Shown here: one piece after another, positions 1-7,810 of the stretch
How the letters are laid out: the number at the start of each line of letters is the position of its first letter
How positions within the stretch are numbered: position 1 is the stretch's first letter
Origin: Magnetococcales bacterium
GTDB lineage: Bacteria; Pseudomonadota; Magnetococcia; Magnetococcales; JADGCH01
Assembly: GCA_015228995.1 (NCBI GenBank)
Contig: JADGCM010000008.1
Coordinates: 1 to 22,827 of the forward strand
Direction of reading: 5' to 3'
DNA length: 22,827 bases
Notes under the pieces: model-generated
What the model saw: the letters and a program-made list of their open reading frames with translations, nothing else
What the model was told of the DNA's origin: nothing
Database searches by the model: none
Position numbers and translations under genes: made by a program

Positions 1-165
1 CGGGCCCTGGATCGGGTGCTGTTAGCGGGTCATTATTTGGTACCCAATTTTCATATCCCCTACCACCGCATCGCTTATTGGAATCGTTTTAGTCGCCCCC
101 AACAGCCACCACTTTACTACTCACCAAACGAATGGTTATGGGGGTGGTGGCTCAAGGAGGGTTAG
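1..165 (+). CDS. yejA: YejA-type oligopeptide ABC transporter substrate-binding protein (C-terminal fragment)
   Basis: Only the last 54 codons are inside the window; the open frame runs from base 1 to a TAG at 163-165. The translated tail (...HYLVPNFHIPYHRIAYWNRF..., then aromatic-rich WLWGWWLKEG) matches the end of the family 5 extracellular solute-binding proteins of the YejA type, where an 'IPAYRVAYWDKF'-like stretch is conserved. The protein would be periplasmic and would deliver peptides (microcin C-like or murein-derived peptides in known members) to the YejB/YejE permease. yejB starts 6 bases after the stop, with the ribosome binding site AAGGAGG (154-160) inside the end of this gene, so the two are almost certainly translated from one transcript. 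The family is clear from the tail and the neighbour; the substrate is not. Confidence 0.85.
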   Translation, partial: RALDRVLLAGHYLVPNFHIPYHRIAYWNRFSRPQQPPLYYSPNEWLWGWWLKEG

Positions 166-171
166 CCAACG

Positions 172-1224
172 ATGTGGCCTTACATCCTGCGCCGCATCCT
201 GCTGATGATTCCAACCTTGTTTGGAGTGATGGCGGTCAGCTTTGCCATTGTCCAGTTTGTCCCCGGTGGGCCGGTCGAGCGGATGATGGCGCAGTTGCGT
301 CACAGTCAGACCGGTATGGGGGAGGCTTCTGCCGGCAGTAGTGCCGCCGCCTACCGGGGCGCCCAGGGGCTGGATGAGGCGCAAATCGAGCTGCTGCGTC
401 GCCTGTACGGTTTTGATCAGCCCCCTTGGCAACGCTTCGTGCAGATGATTGGCCATTATCTGCGGTTCGATTTTGGCGAATCTTATTATCATCACCGTCA
501 GGTAATTGATCTGGTAATTGAAAAATTACCAGTTAGTATTTCGATTGGTATCTGGACCTTTCTCATTAGTTATCTGATCAGCATCCCGCTTGGTATCCGC
601 AAGGCAGTCCGCCACGGCAGCCGTTTCGATGGCTGGACTTCCACCCTGATCTTGATCGGTTATTCGATCCCTGGCTTCATGCTGGGATTGCTGCTCATTG
701 TTTTGTTGGGCGGTGGCAGCTTCTGGCATCTTTTTCCCATGCGTGGTTTGGTGTCGGATCATTGGGCTAGCCTCCCTTGGTGGGGACAATTGAACGACTA
801 TCTATGGCACATCACGTTACCAGTGCTGGCTTCGGTAGTAGGCTCCTTTGCAGTGATAACCATGTTGACTAAAAACAGTTTTTTGGAAGAAATCGCCAAG
901 CAATATGTCATCACCGCTCGTGCAAGGGGACTGTCTGAATCAGCGGTGTTGTACCGACATATTTTTCGTAACGCCATGATTCCACTGATAACCGGTTTTC
1001 CATCGGCTTTTATTGCTGCTTTTTTCAGCGGCAGTTTGTTGTTGGAAACCATCTTCAGTTTGGATGGTTTGGGGTTACTTGGTTATGAGTCAGCCATCAA
1101 TCGCGATTATCCGGTGGTATTGGCCACCCTCTATTGTTACACACTGCTGGGATTGGTTACCAAATTATTGACCGATGTCACTTACGTGTTGGTTGATCCA
1201 CGCATTACCTTCGAGGGCCATTAA
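172..1224 (+). CDS. yejB: Microcin C/oligopeptide ABC transporter permease YejB
   Basis: This 350-residue inner-membrane permease belongs to the binding-protein-dependent transport family (BPD_transp_1). The N-terminus WPYILRRILLMIPTLFGVMAVSF is the usual first membrane helix of DppB/OppB/YejB proteins. The insertion before helix 2 (GGPVERMMAQL...GLDEAQIELLRRLYGFDQP) is typical of YejB. Further helices follow near residues 120-145, 155-180, 215-235, 275-300 and 320-340. The EAA loop that docks on the ATPase is visible around residues 243-270 (YVITARARGLSESAVLYRHI). The start is ATG 172, 11 bases after a strong AAGGAGG. It follows yejA, but the partner permease yejE and ATPase yejF do not come next; an lhgO-like gene does. 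Either the operon is split or the partners lie elsewhere. Confidence 0.93.
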   Translation: MWPYILRRILLMIPTLFGVMAVSFAIVQFVPGGPVERMMAQLRHSQTGMGEASAGSSAAAYRGAQGLDEAQIELLRRLYGFDQPPWQRFVQMIGHYLRFDFGESYYHHRQVIDLVIEKLPVSISIGIWTFLISYLISIPLGIRKAVRHGSRFDGWTSTLILIGYSIPGFMLGLLLIVLLGGGSFWHLFPMRGLVSDHWASLPWWGQLNDYLWHITLPVLASVVGSFAVITMLTKNSFLEEIAKQYVITARARGLSESAVLYRHIFRNAMIPLITGFPSAFIAAFFSGSLLLETIFSLDGLGLLGYESAINRDYPVVLATLYCYTLLGLVTKLLTDVTYVLVDPRITFEGH

Positions 1225-1225
1225 A

Positions 1226-2461
1226 TTGAAGCAAGTTGATTTTTTAATCGTTGGCGGTGGTGTCATCGGTCTTTGTTTGGCACTGGAGGCGAAGCGACGT
1301 TATCCCGAACAACGCGTTATGGTGTTGGAGAAGGAATCCTTTTGTGGCGCCCATGCCAGTGGCCGCAACAGCGGCGTCCTGCACGCTGGTTTTTATTATG
1401 CGGCGGACAGTCTCAAGGCCCGTTTCACCCGGGATGGCAACCGCGCTTGGCGCGATTATTGTCAGGAGCACCAACTGAGCGTCAACAGCTGCGGTAAATT
1501 AGTGGTAGCGCAGGATGAACAGGACCTGCCCGGACTGGATGAACTGTGGCGTCGGGCGCAAGTCAACGGCATTGAGATGCAGCCACTCAGCGCTGCCGAA
1601 GCGCGTGAACTCGAACCACGGGTCAAGACCTACCAACGGGCTCTATTTTCTCCCACCACGGCAGTGGTCGATCCCAAACAAGTGATGCGCTCTTTGACCG
1701 ATGAAGTCAGGCGTTGTGGCATTGATCTACGTCTTGGCAGCGGTTACCGCGCCCCCGTTGCCCCCGGAAGCGGCGAACTGACCATTTTAACTACCACTGG
1801 GGAGACAATAACTGCCGGCTACTTGATCAATGCGGCGGGTTTGCAAGCAGATCGAGTCGCTCACGACTTCGGTTTCGCCAAAAATTTGGTCATTCTACCC
1901 TTTAAGGGGCTCTATCTTTACAGTGATGAACCGGTCGGGTCGCTGCGCTTGCATGTCTACCCAGTGCCCAATCTGAACAACCCATTCCTTGGCGTTCATT
2001 ATACGGTGACGGTGGATGGTCATGTCAAAATTGGGCCAACGGCCATTCCGGCTTTTTGGCGTGAACACTACACCGGTTTGCAGGGATTTAACTGGCGCGA
2101 ATCACTCGATATTCTTTGGCGTGAAGCCGAGTTGTGGTGGCGTAACGAGTTTGACTTTCGCCGGTTGGCTTGGCAAGAACTCAGCAAATATCGCAAAGGA
2201 CATATGGTATCGTTGGCTGAGCGCCTCGTTAGCCAAGTTGACAGACGCCATTACCGCCGTTGGGGAGCTCCAGGCGTACGGGCACAATTATTGAATACCT
2301 CCACCAGAAAGCTGGAGATGGACTTTTGTTACGAGGGAGATCATCGGTCGTTTCACGTCCTCAACGCCGTCTCTCCTGGGTTTACTTGCGCCATACCATT
2401 CAGCCGTTTCCTCTTTGATCAGATCGAATCGTCACAGAGAGCAATAGGGATAACACGGTGA
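1226..2461 (+). CDS. lhgO: L-2-hydroxyglutarate oxidase/dehydrogenase-like FAD enzyme (LhgO family)
   Basis: This FAD-dependent oxidoreductase of the DAO family resembles E. coli LhgO along its full length. LhgO oxidises L-2-hydroxyglutarate to 2-oxoglutarate and passes electrons to the membrane quinone pool. The Rossmann motif FLIVGGGVIGL is at the N-terminus, followed by the family signature RNSGVLHAGFYY (E. coli: HNSGVIHAGVYY). Also present are CGKLVVA, FLGVHYTVTVDGHVKIGPTA and a late GVRAQLLN segment. The best start is TTG 1226: the stop of yejB is at 1222-1224, GAGGG (1213-1217) lies 8 bases upstream, and the protein then begins MKQVDFLIVGGG, the normal family start (411 residues). An ATG further upstream at 1175 would add 17 residues inside yejB and lacks family support. 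The gene ends in a 4-base GTGA overlap with the next gene. Confidence 0.85.
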   Translation: MKQVDFLIVGGGVIGLCLALEAKRRYPEQRVMVLEKESFCGAHASGRNSGVLHAGFYYAADSLKARFTRDGNRAWRDYCQEHQLSVNSCGKLVVAQDEQDLPGLDELWRRAQVNGIEMQPLSAAEARELEPRVKTYQRALFSPTTAVVDPKQVMRSLTDEVRRCGIDLRLGSGYRAPVAPGSGELTILTTTGETITAGYLINAAGLQADRVAHDFGFAKNLVILPFKGLYLYSDEPVGSLRLHVYPVPNLNNPFLGVHYTVTVDGHVKIGPTAIPAFWREHYTGLQGFNWRESLDILWREAELWWRNEFDFRRLAWQELSKYRKGHMVSLAERLVSQVDRRHYRRWGAPGVRAQLLNTSTRKLEMDFCYEGDHRSFHVLNAVSPGFTCAIPFSRFLFDQIESSQRAIGITR

Positions 2462-3351
2462 ATAGCAACTGGTTTTACAGAATTTTTCTGATAGCGATAC
2501 TGGTGATGTGGTGTCATGACAGCGAATCGGCCACGGGTCATCGGCGTGGTTGTGAGTTCCCGATGGCTGGGGTTGAGGTGTGTTGGGAATTAACGGCCGA
2601 CGAGAGACCGTTAATGCTGCCACTCGAACAAATCCATTTATTGCCGGTGGTGCGGACCATTCGCTTCAATCAGCCCGAGGTCTTGGTTGATTATACTCGC
2701 TGGATTTATCGTCAGCTTCTTGCCGCCAATTTGACTGAACAATTGAAACAGGAATGGGTACCGGTTGACCATTTGGAGGGAGCCATCGAGGTGGCGCGCC
2801 GCTCTGGCTGGCCGGCATTGCTGTGGATCAATCCGCGTATTTTACGTGACAGTAGCCCCAGCAGCCCGGGATTAGTGGATTGGGATGTTTACCTCATTGA
2901 GGTAAATCGTGGTCGTGGGGGACGTGGTCAAACAGATGTGCGCACCATGCGGGTGCGGGTTACCTCTAACCCCCAGGTTAAAAGTGGCGCCATGGATAAT
3001 GCCTTGCTCGCAGGCGGGGCTTTGATTGCCACTGGGATGTTGCGTGACAACTTGGCATTGTCTGCTGGTGCGGTGGCAGCCGCAGCAGCGGTTGCCCCCA
3101 ATTCGCCACCGGTTGCGGGTTACCCACTCGAATTATTGACTGAATTGGCGGTACGTCAGGTGATTTATCTCTCTCAATTTGCCATTACTGAATTACCGGG
3201 GGAGCCTGGTCCGCAGTCAGGACGTTGGTGGCACCTATTGCGGTTGGTACACCCGGAACCAGTTACTGATATTCCAGCACCACCTCCCGCTGCCGGCTAT
3301 CCGGCCGCTCCTGTAGGCTTGATTGATCGCATTATCGGACCTCATCCGTAG
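2458..3351 (+). CDS. Secreted or periplasmic protein of unknown function
   Basis: I do not recognise this 297-residue protein. It starts with GTG 2458, overlapping the stop of the lhgO-like gene (GTGA); AGGGA at 2446-2450 is a fair ribosome binding site. The first 25 residues (NWFYRIFLIAILVMWC then HDSESA) look like a signal peptide with probable cleavage after SESA. The Cys at residue 19 is preceded by Trp, so a lipobox is unlikely. The mature part has two early cysteines (GCEF and VCWEL, residues 32 and 42) that could form a disulfide. A small-residue hydrophobic stretch (about 181-214, rich in Ala, Gly and Leu) could insert into a membrane, and the tail is rich in proline. Tight coupling to lhgO suggests co-expression, but nothing shown indicates a joint function. 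Confidence 0.7.
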   Translation: MNSNWFYRIFLIAILVMWCHDSESATGHRRGCEFPMAGVEVCWELTADERPLMLPLEQIHLLPVVRTIRFNQPEVLVDYTRWIYRQLLAANLTEQLKQEWVPVDHLEGAIEVARRSGWPALLWINPRILRDSSPSSPGLVDWDVYLIEVNRGRGGRGQTDVRTMRVRVTSNPQVKSGAMDNALLAGGALIATGMLRDNLALSAGAVAAAAAVAPNSPPVAGYPLELLTELAVRQVIYLSQFAITELPGEPGPQSGRWWHLLRLVHPEPVTDIPAPPPAAGYPAAPVGLIDRIIGPHP

Positions 3352-3369
3352 TAACAAGGCACGAGAGTT

Positions 3370-4227
3370 ATGCTTAAAAATATTAAAGAACCGATTTGGG
3401 CTTTTGACGCTGAGTGGGTTCCCGATCCAAAAGCAGGACGGTTGCTTTATAAACTAGACGAAACCGTGGATGATGCGGCTGTCATGAAGGAGATGTGGCG
3501 CCAAGGGGGAGCCAAGGAGGAGGATCCCACCCCGTATCTAAAAACGGTGTTGTGTCGGATGGTCTCGATTGCGGTGGTGACCCATCGCGTCAGTGCCCAA
3601 GGAGAGGTGTTTGTTCAGCTTTTTTCACTGCCAAAGAAAATTTCTGATCCAGAATTGGTCAAAGAAAAATCGATTGTAACAACCTTTTTAGAGGCGTTGG
3701 GTAAGTGGCACCCCTGTTTGGTTGGTTACAATTCGCTGGCTGCAGACTTGCGCATTTTGGTGCAACGGGGAATCATCTATGGTCTGCACGTGCCCGGATT
3801 TTGTAAACGTGCCAATAAACCATGGGAAGGTGCTGATTATTTCGCCCGGGGCAATGATTGGAATATTGACCTAAAAGATATTGTGACCCCGGGTTGGGGT
3901 CATGGATCGCCCTCGCTTCATGAAATAGCCACTTTGAGTGGTATCCCCGGTAAAATGGACATCTCTGGCGATCAAGTGCCTCAGTTGTGGTTGGAAGGTA
4001 AATTGGACCAAATTGTGGCCTACAATGAGTTTGACGCCTTGACAACCTATCTACTTTGGCTGCGGGTAGCCTTTTTCTCCGGTCATCTCTTGGAGGAAAT
4101 TTATTGGGCCGCCCAGGAAGCGCTGCGCCAGTTGTTACAGCATGAAGCCAAGGAGGCAGGCAAGGGTCACCTGCTGGATTATTTGCGTGAGTGGGATCGA
4201 TTGCGCTCGGTGGTATCGGCATGGTAG
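3370..4227 (+). CDS. PolB-type 3'-5' exonuclease (DEDDy, DnaQ-like fold)
   Basis: This 285-residue protein matches the predicted PolB-like 3'-5' exonuclease family (DNA_pol_B_exo2). The DEDDy acidic residues are visible. Exo I is FDAEW (D13, E15), with the family-typical WVPDPKAGRLLYKL following. Exo II lies in LVGYNSLAADLRIL, with N and D about residues 120-126. Exo III is YNEFDALTTYLL, with the Y-x3-D spacing that makes it DEDDy. It has no polymerase domain, as is usual for this stand-alone family. Members are thought to act in DNA repair or proofreading, but the exact role is not established. AAGG (3356-3359) lies 10 bases before ATG 3370, and sspB follows 9 bases after the stop, so both are probably on one transcript. 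Confidence 0.85.
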   Translation: MLKNIKEPIWAFDAEWVPDPKAGRLLYKLDETVDDAAVMKEMWRQGGAKEEDPTPYLKTVLCRMVSIAVVTHRVSAQGEVFVQLFSLPKKISDPELVKEKSIVTTFLEALGKWHPCLVGYNSLAADLRILVQRGIIYGLHVPGFCKRANKPWEGADYFARGNDWNIDLKDIVTPGWGHGSPSLHEIATLSGIPGKMDISGDQVPQLWLEGKLDQIVAYNEFDALTTYLLWLRVAFFSGHLLEEIYWAAQEALRQLLQHEAKEAGKGHLLDYLREWDRLRSVVSAW

Positions 4228-4236
4228 AATGAGACC

Positions 4237-4866
4237 ATGACGCAATCGAAGCCACCGCGGGCACTGGAAAAGGCGGATGTTGTTCGGATTCTCCTCGATC
4301 AAGAAGGTCGGGTGATGTTGTGTTTGGATGCAACTTGCCCTGGGGTATCCGTGCCACGTCGTTTTGCATCGGATCATGGCCTGCGATTGATTCTCAATAT
4401 TCAGATGCCCCAACCCATTCACATTGGCGCCAATGCTATCGAATCTGAATTGCGATTTGGTGGCATTCCTCATTATTGCGTCATCCCCTACAAGGCCCTG
4501 TGGGGAGCCTATAACCCAGATACTAGCCATGGCGTGCTATGGCAAGATTCGATGCCTGAGGATATTCTAGCGCAGCACCATAGTTTTGGGGAGTCTATTT
4601 CGTGGCAGGAGGGACTCACTTCAAAGTCACCCCCACCCGAGAAGGAGGGTGCTGTGACGACGACACCGTTGCGTTCTCGCTCTAGAACGACTGCACCGAA
4701 GTCTGGACGCGACCCCCAGCGTCAAACAGCTCCGGTTATCCCGATTGCAGCGGGATCAGCATCTGTTAAACCCAAGCTGCAGCTGGTCACAGTCGATACT
4801 GAGTCCGTAGCTGAATCAAAATCCACCAAAAAACCCGGCAAACCAAGCTTAAAATTGGTCGAGTAA
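4237..4866 (+). CDS. sspB: SspB family ClpXP adaptor (stringent starvation protein B-like)
   Basis: SspB proteins tether ssrA-tagged and other substrates to the ClpXP protease. The folded domain covers about residues 10-100. It carries the family pattern LDATCPGVSVPRRF, then LILNI, then ELRFGGIPHYCVIPYKALWGAY, matching the 'VDATKPGVQVP...ARFGGVPRQIYVP' layout of E. coli SspB. A long, disordered, Ser/Thr/Pro/Lys-rich linker (about 115-200) ends in KPSLKLVE (202-209), equivalent to the C-terminal ClpX-binding (XB) motif (PxLRVVK). The total of 209 residues is longer than the roughly 165 of E. coli. A second XB-like stretch, KPKLQLV, sits at 178-184. The usual partner gene sspA is not adjacent. 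The start ATG 4237 has only a weak purine stretch upstream, suggesting coupling to the exonuclease gene. Confidence 0.85.
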   Translation: MTQSKPPRALEKADVVRILLDQEGRVMLCLDATCPGVSVPRRFASDHGLRLILNIQMPQPIHIGANAIESELRFGGIPHYCVIPYKALWGAYNPDTSHGVLWQDSMPEDILAQHHSFGESISWQEGLTSKSPPPEKEGAVTTTPLRSRSRTTAPKSGRDPQRQTAPVIPIAAGSASVKPKLQLVTVDTESVAESKSTKKPGKPSLKLVE

Positions 4867-4879
4867 ACGACTTTCGCGC

Positions 4880-4966
4880 CTCTCACCCTGCCCTCTCGCC
4901 TCATGCTCCCCCTCTCCCCTTGTGGGAGAGGGGGTCGGGGGGTGAGGGGTGAAAGGGTGAGAGATG
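4880..4966. repeat. GC-rich nested inverted repeat between sspB and uvrA
   Basis: This 85-base element contains two nested inverted repeats. The outer arms are ctctcaccct (4880-4889) and agggtgagag (4954-4963). The inner perfect hairpin is ccccctctccc (4908-4918) and gggagaggggg (4924-4934) with a 5-base loop. This 'ccctctccc...gggagaggg' type of interspersed palindrome is common in proteobacterial genomes. It lies at the convergent ends of sspB and uvrA, so its transcript could fold into a strong hairpin acting as a processing site or bidirectional transcription barrier. There is no clear T-run for a classical terminator. The uvrA frame passes through it. Confidence 0.75.
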
Positions 4967-7714
4967 GAGCAGCGGTTTAAGAAATTTTCCGGTCCATGAT
5001 CGTTCTACGGCGGCGATCTGCTCCGGGGGACCGCAGGCCACCAACTCACCACCACCCGATCCCCCCTCTGGTCCAAGGTCAATAATCCAATCGGCGTTTT
5101 TGATAACATCGAGGTTGTGTTCGATGACCACGACGCTGTTCCCGCGCTGGACTAGGTGTTGCAGCATGTGGAGCAGTTGGCGGATGTCGTCAAAGTGGAG
5201 ACCAGTAGTCGGCTCATCCAACAGATAGAGGGTGTGGCCACTGGCCCGCCGTGCCAGCTCTTTGGCGATTTTGACCCGCTGCGCCTCCCCTCCCGAGAGC
5301 GTGGTAGCGGCTTGTCCCAGACGCAGATAGCCCAAGCCAACCTCTAACAATGGCGTCACCTTGGCTCGAATGGCCGGTACGGTTTGAAAGAAATCGGCGG
5401 CCTGTTCGATGGTCATCTCCAGCACCGCAGCGATGTTCTGTTGCCGATAGAGAATCTCCAAGGTCTCACGATTGTAACGTTGGCCACCACAAATATCGCA
5501 CAACACAAACAAATCGGGGAGGAAGTGCATGGCGACCTTGATCAACCCTTCCCCCTGACAGGCCTCGCAACGCCCCCCCTTGATGTTAAAGCTGAAGCGG
5601 CCGGCATCGTAACCACGGCTACGTGCCTCCGGTAAGGCCGCAAATAGCTCGCGTATCGGGGTAAACAGCCCGGTATAGGTAGCCGGATTGGAACGTGGTG
5701 TCCGTCCGATCGGAGATTGATCGACATGGATCACCTTGTCGAGATGATCCAAGCCATTGATGGAGTCAAAGTCGCCGGATGGCATTTGGCGATGATTGAC
5801 CCACTGGAGTAAAGCCGGGTGCAAGGTATCGATGACTAGGCTTGATTTTCCCGAACCCGAGACACCGGTGATACAGATCAGCAGGCCAAGGGGAAAACTG
5901 ACATCAATGCCACGGAGGTTATTGGCACGGGCATTATGGAGGGTCAATTGTCGTTGCGGATCGGCGGCGCGGCGCTGGTGAGCGGTTTCGATCCGTTTCG
6001 CCCCAGATAGATATTGGCCTGTTAGTGAATGGGGATTGGCAATAATGGCGGCCGGTGGCCCGGCAGCCACCACATAACCACCCTGTTGTCCAGGGCCTGG
6101 GCCAAGGTCAACGATAAAATCGGCGGCACGAATCGCCTCTTCGTCGTGCTCGACCACAATGACACTGTTACCGAGATCACGCAGACGTAACAACGACTGC
6201 AACAGCCGTTGGTTATCCCGTGGATGCAAGCCAATGCTCGGCTCATCAAGGATATAAAGTACGCCGACAAGGCCAGAGCCAATCTGGTTGGCAAGGCGAA
6301 TGCGCTGCGTTTCCCCTCCAGAGAGCGTGGTCGCAGAACGACTCAGGGTAAGATAATCGAGACCGACCTCAATTAGGAAATGGAGCCGGTCTTGTACCTC
6401 TTTGAGAATGCGTTGGGCAATGGTCTGTTCTTGGGGCGGCAATACTAAATTATTAAAAAAAGCAACAATCTGCGGTAGTGGCAAACCACACAAAGAGACA
6501 ATATTGTGCTGCTGCTGTTGGTTGCCGATGCGAATGGCGAGCGCCTCGGGCCGCAATCGTTGCCCCTGGCAGCTGTCACAGGCGGCCGTGACCCGCCAGG
6601 CTCGTAATTGCTCCCGCAACGGCTCATCGTCCGACTCTTGGTAGCGCCGCTCTAATAGTGGGATGATGGTGTCATAAAATAGCAACTGCTGTTGTTCTGA
6701 GCTCCAGTCGCACCAGGGTGCACGCCAATCTAAACCGTGGGCCTTGGCCACCAATTGGAGCTTATGCTGGATGGCTGGCGTTAACAACGATAGATCACCA
6801 TTGGCTAACAACCGCTGCGGATCAAAAAACTCTTGACTACCCAAGCCATCACAAGCGGAGCAGGCACCGAACGGACTATTAAAAGAGAACAGGCGCGGCT
6901 CAATCTCCGGATAAGAAATATTGCACTGGATGCAGGCATGCCGCTCTGAAAACCAGATCGAATCAGGCGGATCATCGACCAACTGCACCCGAGCAACACC
7001 TTGGGCTAATTTTAAGGTCGTTGCCAGTGAGTCCGCCAACCGGGTCTCCAGACCGCTCTTGATGATGAGACGATCAACAACGACTTCGATGGTGTGACGG
7101 CTATTTTTATCGAGCGTGGGCCGGTCGTCGATATCATAGCTTTCCCCATCGATCAACACCCGGGTAAAGCCCTGTTTCTGCAATTCAGACAGCTCATGGC
7201 GATACTCGCCTTTACGGCCACGGACGATGGGTGCCAACAGTAGCAAGCGTCGTCCTTGATCAAGCTGACTGAGGGTATCGACCATTTGACTGATGGTGCG
7301 ACTTTCGATTGGCTGACCACAGCCGGTACAAAAGGGATGGCCGATGCGGGCGTAAAGCAGCCGTAGATAGTCATAAATCTCGGTTACGGTCCCCACCGTT
7401 GAACGTGGATTACGACTACTACTTTTTTGTTCGATGGCAATGGAAGGCGATAACCCTTCGATTAGGTCAACATCTGGCTTGTCTTGCAAAGACAGAAATT
7501 GGCGCGCATAAGCCGACAACGACTCGACATAACGACGCTGCCCCTCTGCTGCCAGGGTGTCGAAGGCCAATGACGATTTACCAGAACCAGAGACACCGGT
7601 AATAACGGTAAAGGTATGGCGCGGAATGTCAAGATCAATGCCCTTGAGATTATGTTGACGCGCCCCACGGATGATAAGCTGCCCCGTCACACAATTTTCC
7701 ACACAATTTGTCAC
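4901..7714 (-). CDS. uvrA: UvrABC excinuclease subunit A
   Basis: UvrA is the damage-sensing ATPase of nucleotide excision repair; it works as a dimer and loads UvrB. At 937 residues the length is normal. It has two ABC ATPase halves: Walker A GVSGSGKSS near residues 40-48 and again near 617-625, signature motifs TLSGGETQRIRLA and TLSGGEAQRVKIA, and Walker B LYILDEPSIGLHP and LYLLDEPTTGLHF. Two zinc modules are intact (CIQC...CSAC near 280-310, CEAC...CDIC near 715-745). The N-terminal conserved block AEGQRRYVESLSAYARQFL is present. GTG 7714 has AAAGG (7727-7723) 8 bases upstream. Two further in-frame GTGs at 7702 and 7690 lie in a 12-base tandem repeat, and the last gives a family-like start MTGQLIIRGAR. 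After KFLKPLL the last 21 residues are encoded by the palindromic repeat. No LexA-type box was seen upstream. Confidence 0.97.
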   Translation of the reverse strand: MTNCVENCVTGQLIIRGARQHNLKGIDLDIPRHTFTVITGVSGSGKSSLAFDTLAAEGQRRYVESLSAYARQFLSLQDKPDVDLIEGLSPSIAIEQKSSSRNPRSTVGTVTEIYDYLRLLYARIGHPFCTGCGQPIESRTISQMVDTLSQLDQGRRLLLLAPIVRGRKGEYRHELSELQKQGFTRVLIDGESYDIDDRPTLDKNSRHTIEVVVDRLIIKSGLETRLADSLATTLKLAQGVARVQLVDDPPDSIWFSERHACIQCNISYPEIEPRLFSFNSPFGACSACDGLGSQEFFDPQRLLANGDLSLLTPAIQHKLQLVAKAHGLDWRAPWCDWSSEQQQLLFYDTIIPLLERRYQESDDEPLREQLRAWRVTAACDSCQGQRLRPEALAIRIGNQQQQHNIVSLCGLPLPQIVAFFNNLVLPPQEQTIAQRILKEVQDRLHFLIEVGLDYLTLSRSATTLSGGETQRIRLANQIGSGLVGVLYILDEPSIGLHPRDNQRLLQSLLRLRDLGNSVIVVEHDEEAIRAADFIVDLGPGPGQQGGYVVAAGPPAAIIANPHSLTGQYLSGAKRIETAHQRRAADPQRQLTLHNARANNLRGIDVSFPLGLLICITGVSGSGKSSLVIDTLHPALLQWVNHRQMPSGDFDSINGLDHLDKVIHVDQSPIGRTPRSNPATYTGLFTPIRELFAALPEARSRGYDAGRFSFNIKGGRCEACQGEGLIKVAMHFLPDLFVLCDICGGQRYNRETLEILYRQQNIAAVLEMTIEQAADFFQTVPAIRAKVTPLLEVGLGYLRLGQAATTLSGGEAQRVKIAKELARRASGHTLYLLDEPTTGLHFDDIRQLLHMLQHLVQRGNSVVVIEHNLDVIKNADWIIDLGPEGGSGGGELVACGPPEQIAAVERSWTGKFLKPLLHLSPFHPSPPDPLSHKGRGGA

Positions 7715-7720
7715 ACAAAA
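7685..7720. repeat. Three 12-base tandem repeats at the uvrA start
   Basis: On the minus strand the uvrA start reads ttttgtgtgaca, aattgtgtggaa, aattgtgtgacg: three adjacent 12-base units sharing the core ttgtgtg. In the uvrA frame they encode the TNCVENCVTG segment and supply three in-frame GTG codons, at 7714, 7702 and 7690. This makes the exact translation start uncertain and suggests that slippage lengthened the N-terminus. Confidence 0.7.
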
Positions 7721-7810
7721 AACCTTTCAGTTCGATCACAAAAATGCCGATGCGTGAGAGTAAGAATCGGAAACCGGAAGTTTAACACGGATTGTTGCAG
7801 GAGGGGCCAC

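Noticed and set aside
3773..4369. 198-codon minus-strand open frame
   Set aside because: Antisense to the exonuclease and sspB, both of which have clear family motifs. Its composition (Pro/His/Arg-rich) is that of a shadow frame.
4908..4934. Hairpin as a standard Rho-independent terminator
   Set aside because: The stem is strong but no T-run follows on either strand, and the outer arms show that it is part of a larger interspersed repeat.
7616..7810. Possible N-terminal extension of the unknown protein back to ATG 7616
   Set aside because: It lies antisense over the uvrA start, has no ribosome binding site and reads as unstructured cationic sequence. ATG 7811 has AGGAGG at ideal spacing.
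7715..7810. LexA/SOS box in front of uvrA
   Set aside because: I looked for CTGT-N8-ACAG-like spacing on both strands and found no convincing match.
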